From NCBI RefSeq assembly GCF_003286085.1, contig NW_020825298.1:10044001-10108000 (forward strand): a DNA stretch of 64,000 nt, written 5' to 3'. A program made the translations under genes and the position numbers. The stretch is from Drosophila persimilis. Its lineage: Eukaryota; Arthropoda; Insecta; Diptera; Drosophilidae. The notes below the pieces were generated by a model. The model was not told the origin of the DNA. It saw only the letters and a program-made list of their open reading frames with translations, and ran no database searches. Below, piece after piece: positions 61,743 to 64,000 of this stretch (its first letter is position 1; each line of letters begins with the position of its first letter).

Positions 61743-62784
61743 CTCTCTGGCTGGGCCGTGGCTCTTCCTCCTTTCGTCGGCGTTGGCCAAAGAATTTCCC
61801 ACTAAAAGTTGACACAGATTTTCATCAAATTAATTGCTTTGCTCTTTTTAGAGTGCACATCGCTGTGCGCTCTGAGCGCGCGCGTTGATGGCGTGGCCGT
61901 CGGCTGCCGGCTGCTGCCTGCCTGCTGCCTGCCTGCCTGCCTGCCAATGACACTCAACAAGCGTGCTAAGTGTTGTGCACAAGTGCAGTTAACCCAGAGA
62001 CACGCACGAACCTGTATGGAATACAGTAGAGATTCGGTAGCGTACAATTTGATTTAGTAAATGGAAAGTCTTGCCACAGAAACTATACCTAAAACCGTAA
62101 GAAAATATCAATAAAATAGAGCCAGAGGAATATTTTATGCTACATTCGTAAAATGACGCGAATGTCGTTGATTACGTGTGCAAATTTCCCATAAGTAAAC
62201 GGACACACTCGTTACGAATCTTGAGAGATTTTAGAGGAGAAAAAGAAGAAAATTGCATGTTTTTAATTTAATCGCTTTATATTAAAGATTAATAATACTT
62301 ATGGTATAAAAACATTTCATATCGAAGATATGTAGATTTTTCAGTCCTTTATCAAAACTCTTTCCAATAAACAGACATTCAAAATCTCTTGAATATTTGT
62401 TTACTAAATTGAACAAATAAAACCAAAGTACATACCGATTTCTTTCATTCTACTTCTGTGCCTTCTTTGTATTCATATTCATAGCATATTGCACTGTACC
62501 CTCGGTATAGTTTGCCACGCCTTTTACGCCCCCCTCCCTACGTTATCAGTAGCAATAAACAGGAAAGCTTAAAAAGCTTTCAGAGTGCCATTGCCATCCC
62601 ATGCTCCTTACCTCTTGTAAAAAATGTTAGCTTCCGCTTCCCGACGATAGAAACCAGCGGAAAAAAAAGGTAGATAGATTGAGTGGCTTGAGGGGGTAGG
62701 GTAGGGGGGGAGTGCAAGAGAAAATTGAACTATTTTTATGGCAGTTTGACAGTTTTTGAATGGTTACGCTGCTACGTGCTGCAG

Positions 62785-62830
62785 ATAGTTGTGCGTGCGT
62801 GTGTGCGTGTGTGTGTGCGTGTGTGTGTGT
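62785..62830 (+). repeat. GT/GC-GT microsatellite
   Basis: Alternating GTGCGTGT and GTGTGTGT units, about 45 bases. Confidence 0.85.
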
Positions 62831-64000
62831 CCGCGCAGCGCTCTCTATTTTAATTAAAAATTCTAGAAAATTAAATTAAAAACATTTTTTTTGCTGGCGC
62901 AATGCAGTAACGGGGGCCATAAAGCAAAAACTTGAAGGCACAAGTGCGAACTAACGAACAAACACGAACCGAACAAATGCTTATCGACACAACAGCGGCC
63001 CACCCACCATCGGGCGAAAGAGCGAGAGAAACAGAGAGAGAAATCAACGTTCAAGTTCAGCGATGCCGGCAGCGCCGTCCCGTTCTACAATTGAAGCCGA
63101 TTGTCATACATAAATCATCAATTTTGTTGTCGTCGCCGCTGCGACCGAAACAGTGGGCTGAAAACGGGCAATGAATTATGAAATGAGACATTTCTAAGAT
63201 CTTTTTGAATGCCAATTACTTACCGATCTTATAAATTAGGTATATAAATACATATATCCATCACAAATAATGCCTCTTTGATTTAGATCATTGTCGGAAG
63301 AGAATTGTGCTTCATGGAATGGAAACCAAAGCTTAATCAGCCTTGATTCATTTTCCTATGGCAAATCCTTAGGCAGTAGAATGTCTTAATTTTCGTTTCA
63401 TATCAATTTCCGAACACTGTGCCGCCCGAACACTCTCCCGCGCGCTCTCCCTCTCTCTCTCCCTGACCGAGTCTTTCTTTCATGATGCTTACATTTGTTG
63501 CCCTGCCTGTAACTGTTGTTTTGCTTCTGTTTTGCTGTTTCTGTTCCTTTCTTGGTCTTCCTCTTGAGTGCGCGCCGACAGCCGCGGCCTGCTGTTGCTA
63601 CAATTGCTTTTAAATTGAATTATAATTAAGTGCTAATGTAGATTTAATAAATATGGTTATCTGATAATAGTTTAATGTAGTTGTTTATTGACAAGAGAAC
63701 GGTTAACAATGATTAATTTTTATGAGAATTTTATTATGAAAATCTTTGATGCGTTTCCAAGACGAAGAGTTTTTATTGTGGTTGAATTAGAGTTTGCTTT
63801 GGCGAATGCAACTCTTAAGTAAAAAAGAACACAATTATTATGGAGTATAAAGTAAAACTAATTATAAATTAATACTAATGGTATAAATAATACTTAGAGG
63901 AATAATACTTACCAATCTGAACGTTTTTTTTTTGTCGATAATGTATTACAAAATTGTATTTAATTTGAATCGTTATGGGAGTTTTACTATGAAACAGTGA

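Larger units (their letters stand above)
48390..64000 (+). other. Long non-coding stretch, probable large intron
   Basis: 15.6 kb with no exon I can support. Open frames at 51394-51879, 52541-53316, 54732-55214, 56080-56865 and 62932-63174 are low-complexity or lack splice context. Contents seen: CA/TG microsatellites (50169-50188, 62785-62830), CT-rich GAGA-type block 51720-51840, tandem 31-mer 53156-53217, GTC/CGT repeat 58600-58640, T tract 58154-58184, G tract 61727-61742, CCTG repeats 61916-61944. It is most likely the first large intron of the gene starting at 47.8 kb. Confidence 0.4.

Overview
The window is nuclear DNA from an insect, almost certainly a Drosophila species. Most introns are short (57-75 bp) with good GT/AG consensus, 5' UTR-like tracts are CA- and CAG-rich, promoters carry fly core motifs (a Motif 1 GCGGTCACACTG, DRE TATCGATA, Motif 6-like GGTATATTTT), and the proteins match known fly genes. 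The combination recalls Muller element B (D. melanogaster 2L). An obscura-group species is possible, but the sequence does not prove it. All gene models were built by eye from reading frames and splice signals.

Layout. 1-9.5 kb has no recognisable coding sequence, only a candidate non-coding first exon ending at 6480. 9.58-10.11 kb (-) is a three-exon paralog of mitochondrial pyruvate carrier subunit 2, with a possible 50-codon ORF upstream. 11.79-17.1 kb (-) is FHIP, the dynein adaptor component of the FTS-Hook-FHIP complex: five coding exons plus a 5' UTR exon. 17.94-23.88 kb (-) is PAPLA1, an intracellular DDHD phospholipase A1 with a very long Pro/Ala-rich N-terminus; its start exon was not found. 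23.9-37.6 kb is non-coding except for candidate first exons near 27.5, 28.4 and 33.2 kb. 37.67-43.93 kb (+) is an eight-exon type I membrane protein with a signal peptide, acidic and Thr-rich stalk, von Willebrand A-like domain and one transmembrane helix. 43.94-44.55 kb (-) is a small unrecognised gene whose 3' end overlaps the previous one and whose 5' end is divergent from Rabenosyn-5. 44.87-46.52 kb (+) is Rabenosyn-5. 46.70-47.12 kb (-) is a 90-residue acyl-CoA-binding protein. 47.7-64 kb starts with a promoter and 5' UTR exons of a plus-strand gene whose coding part is not recognisable here and probably lies beyond the window.

The genes do not form a pathway. FHIP, PAPLA1 and Rabenosyn-5 all act in membrane traffic, but this clustering is probably chance. 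The most notable non-genic signals are: a roughly 240-bp repeat present in two copies, each just upstream of a minus-strand gene and carrying arrays of Motif 6-like elements; terminal-inverted-repeat-like ends around one copy; a GC-AG intron in the von Willebrand A-like gene; and a perfect 19-bp hairpin at 30.05 kb. I saw no convincing previously undescribed system. The promoter-carrying repeat is the best candidate for something new.
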